From contig NZ_RBIM01000005.1 of NCBI RefSeq assembly GCF_003634045.1, positions 186,001-250,000 on the forward strand: a stretch of DNA of 64,000 nt. The letters run 5' to 3'. How positions within the stretch are numbered: position 1 is the stretch's first letter; each line of letters begins with the position of its first letter. Made by a program: the position numbers and the translations under genes. Below, piece after piece: positions 37,299-45,920 of this stretch. Source of the DNA: Maricaulis maris. Lineage in GTDB: Bacteria > Pseudomonadota > Alphaproteobacteria > Caulobacterales > Maricaulaceae. The notes beneath the pieces are model-generated. The model saw only the letters and a list, made by a program, of their open reading frames with translations, made no database searches and was not told the DNA's origin.

Positions 37299-37326
37299 CG
37301 TATAAAGATATGTTTATATGTGTCAA
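37299..37326 (-). promoter_or_regulatory. Promoter of the hom-metX-metB operon
   Basis: Minus strand: TTGACA (37321-37326) and TATACG (37299-37304), separated by 16 bases of AT-rich spacer. The expected start about seven bases downstream coincides with the first base of the SAM-II aptamer, which supports both calls. Confidence 0.75.
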
Positions 37327-37354
37327 GGGCGAGCTTGCATGGAGGCCGCCGCCT

Positions 37355-37427
37355 ACCGCCTTCCCGCCCGACTGGCGGCGCGGATGCGCCAGAGTGGAAA
37401 GCCCGGTCCGGCCGGCGGGAAGGCGGT
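37355..37427. repeat. Inverted repeat with 14-base perfect arms
   Basis: ACCGCCTTCCCGCC at 37355-37368 and its exact complement at 37414-37427, with a 45-base GC-rich spacer. It lies just upstream of the methionine operon promoter and could be a structured transcript end or a remnant of a mobile palindrome. Confidence 0.7.
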
Positions 37428-37517
37428 CTGTTTGACGGTCTCCTTTCCTGGATTTGAGTGATCGACAGGCCGGCCCGCGCCACGGCGCTTACGCCTGGCG
37501 GTTCGGGCAGTTGAGGG

Positions 37518-37583
37518 GTGCGAGGTGCCTTGCCGGTGCCTTGCTATGTAAGTTTTGTGTGTGGCGCCGGGGGCACCTCGCAC
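37518..37583. repeat. Inverted repeat with 12-base perfect arms
   Basis: GTGCGAGGTGCC at 37518-37529 and its exact complement at 37572-37583, with about 42 bases between. Part of the cluster of foldback sequences in this gap. Confidence 0.65.
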
Positions 37584-37834
37584 ACGGAGATTTGGTCAGG
37601 GCCGTTACCGGCCCCGTCTCGAAACCGACAGGAACAAACGGTCGAGCTTTGTGCCGCCGTCCTGCCGATGGCCACGCCGGGTTGGTCTGGCGGTGTTTCC
37701 AGGCAACCGGACGAGCTCCGTACTCCCAACGCCCCCGGATCACCAATCCGGGCCTCGAGTGACGCGGGACAACGGGGATTATCCGCCAGGTTTGACGGGC
37801 GGGGATAAGTTTTTTGAAATTTCCCGCCCCACAC

Positions 37835-37942
37835 ACCGTCATCCCGGCGCAAGCCGGGACCCAGTCTGCGAGACAAGCTATTGCCATGCTTGGCGAAAAC
37901 GCGTGTGCGAGACTGGGTCCTGACTTCCGTCAGGATGACGGT
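37835..37942. repeat. Foldback element with GTCATCC/GGATGAC ends, copy 1
   Basis: About 108 bases beginning ACCGTCATCC and ending GGATGACGGT, an exact inverted terminal match. Inner arms also pair: CCCAGTCTGCGAGA near 37860 with GAGACTGGG near 37910, plus local CCCGGCGCAAGCCGGG and CCTGACTTCCGTCAGG hairpins. Its ends match two other elements in the window. Confidence 0.75.
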
Positions 37943-38033
37943 TTTTGAAGCGCAGGGCGGGGATAAACGCCCACTTTTCTTCCCCACGTGTGGGGAAGGA
38001 GGGTCGATGGCGCCGAGCGAGTCTTATCCTGGT

Positions 38034-38165
38034 GTCATCCCGGACGCAGGCCCGGCCCCGAGCCGGGCGGAGATCCGGGACCCATTATCGCGAAAGCTGG
38101 CAGAACCGGGCTGATGGGTCCCGGGTCTTCGCCCTGATCAAGTCAGGGCTCCGCCCGGGATGACA
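38034..38165. repeat. Foldback element with GTCATC/GATGAC ends, copy 2
   Basis: About 132 bases, TGTCATC at the left and GATGACA at the right. Internal pairing includes GGGACCCAT near 38088 with ATGGGTCCC near 38114, and GATCAAGTCAGGGC near the right end resembles copy 1. Probably the same repeat family. Confidence 0.7.
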
Positions 38166-38485
38166 AGCACGTGGGTGTCGGCGGGCCTGTCCGCGCCGTC
38201 AGCGCCGGATTCTGCCAAGCCCCGACCCTTCACAAACCAAAGCACATTTCTCCCGGCCGCAGCCCCGCAAAAGCGGGGCGGAGAGCCGGGACCAACCAAT
38301 CTGTCCTGCAAGCGATGAGTCTCCCGTCGGTCCCGGATGGCGCGGCGCGCCTCCGGGAAAAATGCAAGGTGAGGGAAAACAACGTCCTGCCCCCGCTTGC
38401 GGGGGAAGGTGCCCCGGATCAAATCCGGGGCGGAAGGGGAAACGCGTCAGTGTCCCGCCGCCCATCACGGGCGAGGACCTCAAGA

Positions 38486-39313
38486 CTAGGTCGACACAAA
38501 CGCCTTCTCGACCACGAAATCCGCCGGGGCTGCATTTGAGCCTTCGATGAAATTGCGGTCGAGGCAGATTTGTTTGACGTCTTTCAGCAGGCCTTCCGAG
38601 CCGCAGATCATGACGCGGTCGACAGCTGGGTCGAGGGGCGGGACGCCGAGGCGGTCGAAGAGTTCGCCGCTTTCGATCATGTCGGTGACGCGGCCTTTCA
38701 CCGGGCCGTCCTCGCGGGTGACCGAGGTGAAGTGGACCAGCTTCTCGCGGGCAAATTCGCCGATCAGCTCGTCATCCTTGACCGCTTCGACCAGCTCGAC
38801 GCCATAGGTCAGCTCGGCGGACTGGCGGCAGGTATGAGTGAGGATGACCTCGTCGAATTTCTCATAGGTCTCGGGATCGCGGATCAGGCTGGCGAAGGGC
38901 GCGATGCCGGTGCCGGTCGAGATCATGTAGAGGCGTTTGCCGGGCTTCAAGGCATCGAGCACCAGCGTGCCGACCGGTTTGCGGCCCAAGAGGACTTCAT
39001 CGCCGGCCTTGATGTGCTGCAGGCGCGAGGTCAGCGGCCCGTCCGGCACCTTGATCGAGTAGAAATCGAGCGCCTCATCCCAGAACGGGCTGGCGACGGA
39101 ATAGGCGCGCAGCAGCGGTTTGCCGTCCTCCTTGGGCAGGCCGATCATGATGAATTCGCCCGAGCGGAAGCGGAACGTATCCGGCCGCGTGATGCGGAAA
39201 TGGAAAAGCTGGTCGGTGTAATGGCTCACCGACAGCACCGTCTCAACCGTATAGGGGCCGGGCTTGGCGGAGATCGCATTCTTCGGGGCAGGCGCGGTCG
39301 CGGTCATGGTCAT
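38486..39313 (-). CDS. fpr: Ferredoxin/flavodoxin-NADP reductase
   Basis: Flavoenzyme of 275 residues that moves electrons between NADPH and ferredoxin or flavodoxin. FAD motif RAYSVASP near 70, NADP motif STGTGIAPFASLIRDPETYEKF (beginning near 130), MICGSEGLLKD near 235 and the bacterial Fpr-type C-terminus VVEKAFVST. The start ATG 39313 gives a 15-residue leader before the conserved core. It is the last gene of the sulfur operon, 45 bases after cysK, so it probably supplies reduced ferredoxin for the sulfite reductase; I infer this from position. Confidence 0.92.
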   Translation of the reverse strand: MTMTATAPAPKNAISAKPGPYTVETVLSVSHYTDQLFHFRITRPDTFRFRSGEFIMIGLPKEDGKPLLRAYSVASPFWDEALDFYSIKVPDGPLTSRLQHIKAGDEVLLGRKPVGTLVLDALKPGKRLYMISTGTGIAPFASLIRDPETYEKFDEVILTHTCRQSAELTYGVELVEAVKDDELIGEFAREKLVHFTSVTREDGPVKGRVTDMIESGELFDRLGVPPLDPAVDRVMICGSEGLLKDVKQICLDRNFIEGSNAAPADFVVEKAFVST

Positions 39314-39358
39314 CGTCTCGTACTCGGTTTTGTCGGTGAGGTCTGTCTGGCTCAGCGG

Positions 39359-40381
39359 TCAGGCCGTCACGCGCGGCGCTTCGGTATCGGCCCAGGGCGG
39401 AACAGGCAAGCCCCGCGAGGACAGGAAGTCCGGGTTGAACAGCTTGCCAGCATAGCGCGCGCCGCTGTCGCACAACATGGTCACGATGGTCTTGCCGGGA
39501 CCGAGATCGCGGGCCAGGCGGATGGCACCGGCGATATTGATACCGGCCGAACCGCCCAGGGACAGGCCCTCGGTCTTCACCAGATCAAACAGGATGGGCA
39601 GCATTTCCGCGTCCTCGACCCGGTAGACATGGTCGACCTCAAGGCCTTCCAGATTGCCGGTGATGCGGTTGACGCCGATGCCCTCGGTGATCGAGGAGCC
39701 CTCGCCCTTCAGCTCGCCCTTGGTGTAGTAATTATAGAGCGCGGCGCCGGCCGGATCAGCGGCGCCAATGGCGATGTCGGGCCTTTGGGCGCGGAGGGCC
39801 TCGGCAACGCCGGCCAATGTGCCGCCGGAGCCGACGGCACAGATGAAACCGTCAATATTGCCGCCGGTCTGATCCCAGATTTCCGGGCCGGTGGTCAGCT
39901 TGTGGGCGCGCTTGTTGGCCAGATTGTCGAACTGGTTGGCCCAGATCGCCCCGTTTGGCTGGCTCTCATTGAGTTCTTCGGCCAAGCGGCGCGAATAATG
40001 GACGAAATGGTTCGGGCTGGAGAAGGGGGCGGCATCGACTTCGATCAGACGGGCGCCGAAGGAGCGGATTGCGGCCTTCTTTTCTTCCGACTGGGTGCGC
40101 GGCATGACGATGATGACGTCATAGCCCAGCGCGCCGCCGACCAGGGCGAGACCGATTCCGGTATTGCCGGCCGTGCCCTCGACGATGGTGCCGCCCGGTC
40201 TCAGCGAGCCGTCAGCCTCCGCCTCGCGCACGATATTGAGCGCGGCGCGGTCCTTCACGGAGCCGCCCGGATTGAGGAATTCGGCCTTGCCGAGGATTTC
40301 GCAGCCGGTCGCGTCGGACGGGCCGTCGAGCCGGATCAGCGGCGTATTGCCGATCAGGTCGAGCACATGTTTGGCAGACAC
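39359..40381 (-). CDS. cysK: Cysteine synthase A
   Basis: PLP enzyme that makes cysteine from O-acetylserine and sulfide. The 340-residue protein opens with HVLDLIGNTPLIRL, then the PLP lysine in NPGGSVKDRAAL near 45, the substrate loop EGTAGNTGIGLA near 73 and GSGGTLAGVAEAL near 180. The start is GTG 40381, nine bases after GAAAGGA; the track of the frame upstream runs through cysH antisense and is not coding. The tail beyond residue 310 is somewhat longer than in E. coli CysK. It lies 25 bases after cysH in the sulfur operon. Confidence 0.93.
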   Translation of the reverse strand: MSAKHVLDLIGNTPLIRLDGPSDATGCEILGKAEFLNPGGSVKDRAALNIVREAEADGSLRPGGTIVEGTAGNTGIGLALVGGALGYDVIIVMPRTQSEEKKAAIRSFGARLIEVDAAPFSSPNHFVHYSRRLAEELNESQPNGAIWANQFDNLANKRAHKLTTGPEIWDQTGGNIDGFICAVGSGGTLAGVAEALRAQRPDIAIGAADPAGAALYNYYTKGELKGEGSSITEGIGVNRITGNLEGLEVDHVYRVEDAEMLPILFDLVKTEGLSLGGSAGINIAGAIRLARDLGPGKTIVTMLCDSGARYAGKLFNPDFLSSRGLPVPPWADTEAPRVTA

Positions 40382-40406
40382 GGGCGGTGTCCTTTCGTCT
40401 GTTCTT

Positions 40407-41516
40407 TTATTCGGCGGCGACTTGCGCCGGGGTGTGGATACCGCATTCGGTCTTGGACTGGCCAAGCCAGCGGCCCGAGCGGATATCGCCATCGGCCTGC
40501 ACCGGCGCGGTGCAGGTCCAGCAACCGATCGAGGCATACCCCATATCGGTCAGCGGGTGTCGCGGCAAATCGAAGCGCTGGAAATAGTCCTCGATCGCGG
40601 CAGCGTCCCAATTGGCCAGCGGATTGACCCGGATGCGGCCATTGATGCGCTCGACAACGGGCAGGCTCATGCGGCCGCCGCCATGGAAGCGTTTCCGGCC
40701 GGTGATCAACGCGTCGTAGTCGCCGATGATTTCGTCCAGCGGGCGAACCTTGCGCAAGGCGCAGCAGGCGTCCGGGTCGCGGCGCCACAGGCGATCATCA
40801 CTGTCTTCGCTGGCAACCTCTTCGGCGTCCGGCTTGAGCAGGCGGATATTGCTCAGGCCAAGCTGTTCGGTCAGCTGGCGCTGGTATTGTTCGGTCTGGG
40901 CGAAGAGACGGCCGGTATCGAGGAAGATGACCGGGGTCGCCGGATCGATCTGGGCGATCATGTGCAGACCGACAGCGGCCTCGGCGCCGAAGGAGGACAT
41001 GATGGCGACCTTGCCGACCCACTCATTCCTGATGGCATCGCGCAGGATGTCCTGCGGGGTCATGTCGCGATAGCGGGCATTGAGCGCGGCGAGGTCGTCT
41101 TCCGGCCGTTTGTGGCGGTGGCGGAAGAGTGGTGTGACATTGCCCCGGCCCGGCTGGTAGGCGTGGGCAAAACGGGTGCGGGCGCGAGCCCAGTCGGCTT
41201 CCAGCCCTTTGCGATCGGGATCGACATCGTCAAAGCCGACGCGTATCAGGTGCTGGGCCTGGTCGGGAATGAGATCGCCGACGGCGCGCAGCTTGCCGGT
41301 GTAACCGGCCCGCTCGCGCAGCTGGGTCGCCAGGGAAAAGCCCCGGCCGTCATTGAATTTGGGAAAGCGGATATCGACCCGCACAGCCCCGGCGATCTCG
41401 GCCTCGGCCTCGCGCCAGTCGGCATCGCCGTCCAGCTCCACGATGCGTCCACCACCGGCGGCCAGTTGGGCGTCGGCGACATTGCGGGTTTCGGTCTTGC
41501 GATCAAGCGTCAGCAT
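40407..41516 (-). CDS. cysH: DUF934-CysH fusion: adenylylsulfate reductase
   Basis: A 369-residue fusion. Residues about 1-115 are a DUF934 domain (IRFPKFNDGRGFSLATQLRE and LIPDQAQHLIRVGFDDV). Residues about 135-369 are a PAPS/APS reductase: MSSFGAEAAVGLHM near 170, LDTGRLFAQT near 195, and ECGIH near the end with catalytic C358. It also keeps C251-C252 and C332-x2-C335, the CC/CxxC set that binds the [4Fe-4S] cluster in APS reductases and is absent from PAPS-only enzymes, so APS is the likely substrate. ATG 41516 follows AAGGAGG and overlaps the cysI end by 14 bases. DUF934 is usually a separate gene beside cysI. Confidence 0.92.
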   Translation of the reverse strand: MLTLDRKTETRNVADAQLAAGGGRIVELDGDADWREAEAEIAGAVRVDIRFPKFNDGRGFSLATQLRERAGYTGKLRAVGDLIPDQAQHLIRVGFDDVDPDRKGLEADWARARTRFAHAYQPGRGNVTPLFRHRHKRPEDDLAALNARYRDMTPQDILRDAIRNEWVGKVAIMSSFGAEAAVGLHMIAQIDPATPVIFLDTGRLFAQTEQYQRQLTEQLGLSNIRLLKPDAEEVASEDSDDRLWRRDPDACCALRKVRPLDEIIGDYDALITGRKRFHGGGRMSLPVVERINGRIRVNPLANWDAAAIEDYFQRFDLPRHPLTDMGYASIGCWTCTAPVQADGDIRSGRWLGQSKTECGIHTPAQVAAE

Positions 41517-43140
41517 AGATGGCCTCCTTGAAGGCGTCGGATCCGACACGGCGCAGCGTGTCGATGAAGCGCTCATTGTCGGCGCGAATGTCGAGATAGG
41601 TTTCCAGCGCGCGGGCGATCGCGGCGGGGACGTCCTCACCGGCCAGGCCCTTGCCGATGATCGAGCCGATGGCAGCATCGGCCCCGAAGGCCCCGCCCAG
41701 GGTGATCTGGTAGAATTCCTCACCGCGCTTGTCGACGCCGAGCACGCCGATATGGGCAACATGGTGGTGGCCGCAGGCATTGATGCAGCCATCAATCTTG
41801 ATGGTCACATCGCCGGCCTTCTCCGACAGGCCCTTTTCCTCCAGCAGGCTGGAAATCGCTTGGGCGATCGGGATCGAGCGGGCATTGGCGAGATTGCAAT
41901 AATCCAGGCCCGGGCAGGCGACGATATCGGTGGCGAGGCCGGCATTGGCAACGGCGAGACCGGCGTCGACCAGACCATTCCAGACGGCCTCGATGTCCTC
42001 ATTGCGGACATGCGGCAGGATCAGGTTCTGGTCCGGCGTGGCGCGGATTTCGTCAAAGCCAAAACGCTCGGCCAGATCGGCGACGGCGTCCATCTGCGTG
42101 TCGGTGATATCACCGGGCGTGCCGCCGATGGGTTTCAGCGAGATGACCAGCGAAGACAGGCCATCAACCGCATGGTCACGGCGATTGCGGTCGAGCCAGC
42201 GGGCGAAGGCACGGTTCTCCGTCACTGGAACGGGCGTCGGTTCGACCGCTTTCGGCTGGTCGAAAAAGCTGCGGATGCGGGCGATTTCCTCGGCCGGGAG
42301 TTTCAGCTCGCCATCCCGGATCACCGCCCATTCATCCTCGACCTGGCGGCTATATTCCTCGGCGCCCAGGGCTTCGACCAGGATCTTGATCCGGGCCTTG
42401 TAGAGATTGTCGCGGCGGCCGTGCTGATTGTACACGCGCAGGCAGGCGGTGAGGTAGGACAACAGGTCCTCCGGCGCCAGGAAGGGATTGATCAGCTGGG
42501 CCAGGCGCGGCGTGCGGCCCTGGCCGCCCCCGACCCAGACCTCAAATCCGGTTGTCCCGGCCTCGTTCCGGACGATCTGCAGGCCGATATCATGCACGCG
42601 GATGCCGGCGCGGTCGGCCTTGGCCCCGTTGACGGCGATCTTGAACTTGCGCGGCAGGAAGGTGAATTCCGGGTGGAAGCTCGACCATTGGCGCACGATT
42701 TCGGCCCAGGGGCGACCATCTTCCAGCTCGTCGGCGGCGGCACCGGCAAACGGGTCGGCGGTGACATTGCGGATGCAATTGCCCGAGGTCTGGATGGCGT
42801 GCATCTCGACGGCGGCGAGGCGGTCGAGAATGTCGGGAATGTCGACAAGGGCCGGCCAATTGTACTGGATATTGGTGCGCGTCGTGAAATGGCCATAGCC
42901 GCGGTCATAATCGCGGGCGATGCCGGCCAGGGTGCGCATCTGGGCGCTGTTGAAGGTCCCGTAGGGGATCGCCACCCGCAGCATGTAGGCGTGCAGCTGC
43001 AGATAGACGCCATTCATCAGGCGCAGCGGCTTGAACTGGTCCTCGGTCAGACGACCGTCCAGACGGCGTTCGACCTGGTCGCGGAATTCCGCGATCCGGT
43101 CCGCCACCATGGCGTGGTCGTAGCTGTCATACTTGTACAT
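41503..43140 (-). CDS. cysI: Sulfite reductase, siroheme/[4Fe-4S] hemoprotein
   Basis: Reduces sulfite to sulfide with six electrons. The 545-residue protein has the duplicated nitrite/sulfite reductase layout. Siroheme-cluster cysteines are C409-x5-C415 (CPGLDYCNLANA) and C452-x3-C456 (GCINACGHHHVAH). Other family segments are YGHFTTRTNIQYNWP near 78 and ASGNCIRNVT-like TSGNCIRNVT near 118. No CysJ flavoprotein is present, so ferredoxin reduced by the operon's own Fpr is the likely donor. It starts three bases after the DUF2849 gene. Confidence 0.95.
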   Translation of the reverse strand: MYKYDSYDHAMVADRIAEFRDQVERRLDGRLTEDQFKPLRLMNGVYLQLHAYMLRVAIPYGTFNSAQMRTLAGIARDYDRGYGHFTTRTNIQYNWPALVDIPDILDRLAAVEMHAIQTSGNCIRNVTADPFAGAAADELEDGRPWAEIVRQWSSFHPEFTFLPRKFKIAVNGAKADRAGIRVHDIGLQIVRNEAGTTGFEVWVGGGQGRTPRLAQLINPFLAPEDLLSYLTACLRVYNQHGRRDNLYKARIKILVEALGAEEYSRQVEDEWAVIRDGELKLPAEEIARIRSFFDQPKAVEPTPVPVTENRAFARWLDRNRRDHAVDGLSSLVISLKPIGGTPGDITDTQMDAVADLAERFGFDEIRATPDQNLILPHVRNEDIEAVWNGLVDAGLAVANAGLATDIVACPGLDYCNLANARSIPIAQAISSLLEEKGLSEKAGDVTIKIDGCINACGHHHVAHIGVLGVDKRGEEFYQITLGGAFGADAAIGSIIGKGLAGEDVPAAIARALETYLDIRADNERFIDTLRRVGSDAFKEAIYADA

Positions 43141-43143
43141 GGG

Positions 43144-43434
43144 TCACGCGGTCGCTTGTGTGTGGGTGGAGCCGGTGGTCGGGCCGGTCAGGCGGATGCC
43201 CTCGCGGCGCCATTTCTGGCCGCCGGGCCTGTGTGATCCCGGCACGTCATCCTCGAGATCAATCAGATAGGCGCCGACGGCGATGTGACTTTCATCCGAG
43301 GCGATTTCGAGCGTCGCATCGGCCTGATCCTCGTCGAGACGGGCGGCCTCGGCGAGATCGGTCGACCACTGGCCGGTGGCGGTGCGATAGATCACCCGGC
43401 CATCGGTGAGGCGGTTGGCGGTCACGGTCTTCAT
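43144..43434 (-). CDS. DUF2849 protein in the cys operon
   Basis: A 96-residue protein of the DUF2849 type, a family found beside sulfite reductase genes in alphaproteobacteria. Visible: VTANRLTDGRVIYRTATGQW at the start and VGAYLIDLEDD near 55. No cysteine or membrane segment. It overlaps cysG by four bases (ATGA) and ends three bases before cysI. Function unknown; position suggests help with siroheme handling or sulfite reductase assembly, but nothing in the sequence proves it. Confidence 0.88.
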   Translation of the reverse strand: MKTVTANRLTDGRVIYRTATGQWSTDLAEAARLDEDQADATLEIASDESHIAVGAYLIDLEDDVPGSHRPGGQKWRREGIRLTGPTTGSTHTQATA

Positions 43435-44828
43435 GCGAATTGCTCCCGCTCGGCCGGAGCCTTGGCACTGCCCGCCAGGGCGGCACCGGCAACCTCGCCG
43501 ACAATCATGATCGTGGGACCGGAAATAGCCTCGCGTTCGACCAGGGCGGCGAGATCGCCGAGCGTGCCGAAGACACGGCGCTCCGTGTCCAGCGTGCCGT
43601 TCTCGATAAGGGCGACCGGCGTGGAGGGATTCCGACCGGCCGCAACCATCTTCGCCTGGATGTCCGGCGCGGCGCCGACGCCCATGTAGAAGACCGTCGT
43701 GGAGTTGGGTGCTGACAGGGCCCGGTAATCGGCGTCCGGCCCGTCCTGCTTGACCACGCCCGAGGCAAACGTCACCGATTGAGCATGGTCGCGATGGGTC
43801 AGGGGAATTCCCGCGGACGCGGCGCAGGCGACGGCTGCGGTGATGCCCGGCGTCACTTCGACTGCGATACCGGCGGCGCGAACCACGTCCAGCTCTTCGC
43901 CGCCGCGCCCGAAGACAAACGGGTCGCCGCCCTTGATGCGGACCACGCGCTGACCCTTGCGGGCCTCGCGGACCAGAATCTGGCCGATCTCGTCCTGCGG
44001 GACGGGGTGATGACCCTTGGTCTTGCCGACATCGATGCGCAGCGCATCGCGGCGGGCCAGATCCATCACGCCTTGCGAAACCAGGCGATCATGCACGATC
44101 ACATCGGCCTCGCGCAGCAGGCGGGCGGCCTTGAGGGTGAGGAGGTCGGGATCGCCGGGACCGGCGCCGACCAGATGGACAATGCCGGTCTTGGCGGACG
44201 TCTCGCCGTTCAGCTCACGCAGCATTTCGCGGCGGGCGCCGATCTTGTCACCGGCGAGGGCGAGGTCGCGGGCCTTGCCGCGCAGGGCGCGTTCCCAGAA
44301 GGCGCGGCGGTCGTCGAATTTCGACAGGACAGACTTCACCGTGCCGCGCAGTTCGCGGGCGAGATCGGCAATGACGCCGATCCGTGCCGGCAGGACCTGT
44401 TCGATCGCGGCGCGGATATCGACCGAGAGGACCGGCGCGGCGCCGCCGGAGGCGATCGAAACGACAATGCCGTCGCGGTCGACAATGGCCGGGGTCTGGA
44501 AGTCGGAGGCGGCGGGGCTGTCGACGATATTGACCAGCGCGCCTTGGCTGCGGCCCCAACGGGCCAGCTTGGCCACGTCGCGGTCTTCACCGCCGGCCAG
44601 GAAAATCAATGTCGCGCCACGGAGGTCCCGCCGTGTCGGCACACGGCGGATTATCTTCGCATATTGGGCGATATCCGAAGCAACAGGATCATGGGTCTCA
44701 CCGGTGAACCAGAGCAACCGGGCTGGGGAAGACACGAACAGGCGTGCTTTCGGCTCGGCCATCGGGCCATGCCCGACAACGATCACCGTCTGTCCATCTA
44801 GGGGAATGGAGGCAGGAAATACACGCAT
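43431..44828 (-). CDS. cysG: Siroheme synthase (methyltransferase, dehydrogenase, ferrochelatase)
   Basis: Makes siroheme from uroporphyrinogen III for CysI. About 465 residues. N-terminal 200: Rossmann domain (VIVVGHGPMAEPKARLF near 17) for precorrin-2 oxidation and iron insertion. Residues 215-460: SUMT methyltransferase, with VHLVGAGPGDPDLLTLKA near 217, RIKGGDPFVFGRGGEE near 290, and GIPLTHRDHAQS near 340. The nucleotide motif is GHGPMA rather than the usual GGGxVA. ATG 44828 is chosen; GTG 44834 is an alternative. First gene of the six-gene sulfur operon and divergent from a LysR gene. Confidence 0.94.
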   Translation of the reverse strand: MRVFPASIPLDGQTVIVVGHGPMAEPKARLFVSSPARLLWFTGETHDPVASDIAQYAKIIRRVPTRRDLRGATLIFLAGGEDRDVAKLARWGRSQGALVNIVDSPAASDFQTPAIVDRDGIVVSIASGGAAPVLSVDIRAAIEQVLPARIGVIADLARELRGTVKSVLSKFDDRRAFWERALRGKARDLALAGDKIGARREMLRELNGETSAKTGIVHLVGAGPGDPDLLTLKAARLLREADVIVHDRLVSQGVMDLARRDALRIDVGKTKGHHPVPQDEIGQILVREARKGQRVVRIKGGDPFVFGRGGEELDVVRAAGIAVEVTPGITAAVACAASAGIPLTHRDHAQSVTFASGVVKQDGPDADYRALSAPNSTTVFYMGVGAAPDIQAKMVAAGRNPSTPVALIENGTLDTERRVFGTLGDLAALVEREAISGPTIMIVGEVAGAALAGSAKAPAEREQFA

Positions 44829-44922
44829 GCTCACTCGTCCGATCCTGCGCCTTCGTGGCGCGACGAGTTCAATATTTCTATTCGGTGCAGCGATTTCAAA
44901 CGACGATTATTGGCTTTTGACG

Positions 44923-44935
44923 TTAGAAAAACTAA
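44923..44935. promoter_or_regulatory. Possible LysR operator between cysG and the LysR gene
   Basis: Perfect inverted repeat TTAG-AAAAA-CTAA ten bases before the LysR start, inside the AT-rich 116-base divergent promoter region. Position suits autoregulation and control of cysG, but no binding data support it. Confidence 0.4.
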
Positions 44936-44944
44936 AGTGATGCC

Positions 44945-45880
44945 ATGGTCCAGACATCCCGCCTCCCGCCCCTCAATGCCCTGCGCGCCTTCGAGGCGGC
45001 TGCCCGGCTTGAGAGCTTTGCCCGCGCCGCCGATGAGTTGGCGGTGACGCCGGGGGCGATCAGTCAGCAAATCCGCCAGCTGGAAGAGCATGTCGGCGCG
45101 CCGCTTTTTGTCCGTCAGGGGCGTGGTTTGGGGCTGACCGAGGCGGGCCGTGCTGCAGCCGGCATCACGTCGGAAGCCTTCGAGACCCTGGAACGCGCCG
45201 TCTCCCTGATGCGCCAGCCCGTCCATCGCCGCGCGCTGACCGTCTCGGTCGCGCCCTCCTTTGCCGGCAAATGGCTGGCACCGCGCCTGTTCCGCTTCCA
45301 GGAGGAAGTGCCCGGCGTGGAAGTCTGGATTGCGGCAACGTCGGAACGGGTCGATCTGGCCGCCGGCGCCGCCGATCTGGGCATACGCTATGGCCCGGGC
45401 GGTGACATGACGCTGCACGAAGAGATGCTTCTGGCCGAGGAAGTCCTGCCGGTCTGCTCGCCCGATCTCCTGCGTGAGGGTCCGCCGCTCGCCCGGGCCC
45501 AGGACCTGCGCGGCCAGACCCTGCTGCACGATGCGTCACCGGAGACCGAGGTCGACGGCGCCGACTGGGCCTCCTGGCTCAAGGCCCGCAATGCACGCGG
45601 TGTCGACGTGTCCGGCGGCGTGCGCTTCAACCAGTCCGCCCTGGTGATTGATGCTGCCGTCGCCGGTCGCGGCGTCGCGCTGGCCAAGCGCGCTTTGGTG
45701 CAAAACGACCTCGCCAGTGGCCGCCTCGTCGCCCTCTTCGCTGACGGCACAACGCCGGTCCGCTCGGCCTATCACATCGTCACCGCGCGAAACCGGCCCC
45801 TGAGCCCGGACGCGCGGGCGTTTATCGCCTGGCTGAAGGCAGAGGCGCGGGTGCATGAGCATTCGGTGGATGAGCTTTAG
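44945..45880 (+). CDS. LysR-family regulator (GcvA-like)
   Basis: A 311-residue transcription factor. The N-terminal HTH (LPPLNALRAFEAAARLESF, then ADELAVTPGAISQQIRQLEE) and the effector domain (VSVAPSFAGKWLAPRLFRF, LGIRYGPGGD) follow the GcvA/AmpR branch rather than CysB. Divergence from the cysG-fpr operon makes it a candidate regulator of sulfur assimilation, a common arrangement for LysR genes; the effector is unknown. Confidence 0.9.
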   Translation: MVQTSRLPPLNALRAFEAAARLESFARAADELAVTPGAISQQIRQLEEHVGAPLFVRQGRGLGLTEAGRAAAGITSEAFETLERAVSLMRQPVHRRALTVSVAPSFAGKWLAPRLFRFQEEVPGVEVWIAATSERVDLAAGAADLGIRYGPGGDMTLHEEMLLAEEVLPVCSPDLLREGPPLARAQDLRGQTLLHDASPETEVDGADWASWLKARNARGVDVSGGVRFNQSALVIDAAVAGRGVALAKRALVQNDLASGRLVALFADGTTPVRSAYHIVTARNRPLSPDARAFIAWLKAEARVHEHSVDEL

Positions 45881-45920
45881 GGGCACGTGGACGAGGGCGC
45901 TTGCGCTCAGCTGCCCATTC

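Larger units (their letters stand above)
37328..38485. other. Repeat-rich gap of about 1.15 kb without genes
   Basis: No credible gene on either strand: the open frames are short, shift with the GC-rich palindromes and lack ribosome binding sites. The stretch is filled with foldback sequences, listed separately where clear. Others include a stem 38245-38365 with near-matching ends (CATTTCTCCCGG / CCGGGAAAAATG), a nine-base stem CTTCCCCAC at about 37980-38000, and a stem GCCCCGGAT-CAA-ATCCGGGGC near 38411-38431 that may help end the fpr transcript. Confidence 0.65.

Noticed and set aside
37500-37560. tRNA or other RNA gene in the large intergenic gap
   Set aside because: Hairpins occur, but there is no cloverleaf, T-loop GTTCGA motif or acceptor pairing.
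37835-38165. CRISPR-like repeats
   Set aside because: The repeats are inverted, of unequal size and without regular spacers, and no cas gene is present.
40407-41516. PAPS-specific CysH
   Set aside because: The CC and CxxC cysteines of the iron-sulfur APS reductases are all present.
38570-43236. Long plus-strand frames opposite fpr, cysK, cysH and cysI (38570-40627, 41353-43236)
   Set aside because: Mirror images of the sulfur operon; no recognisable protein family.
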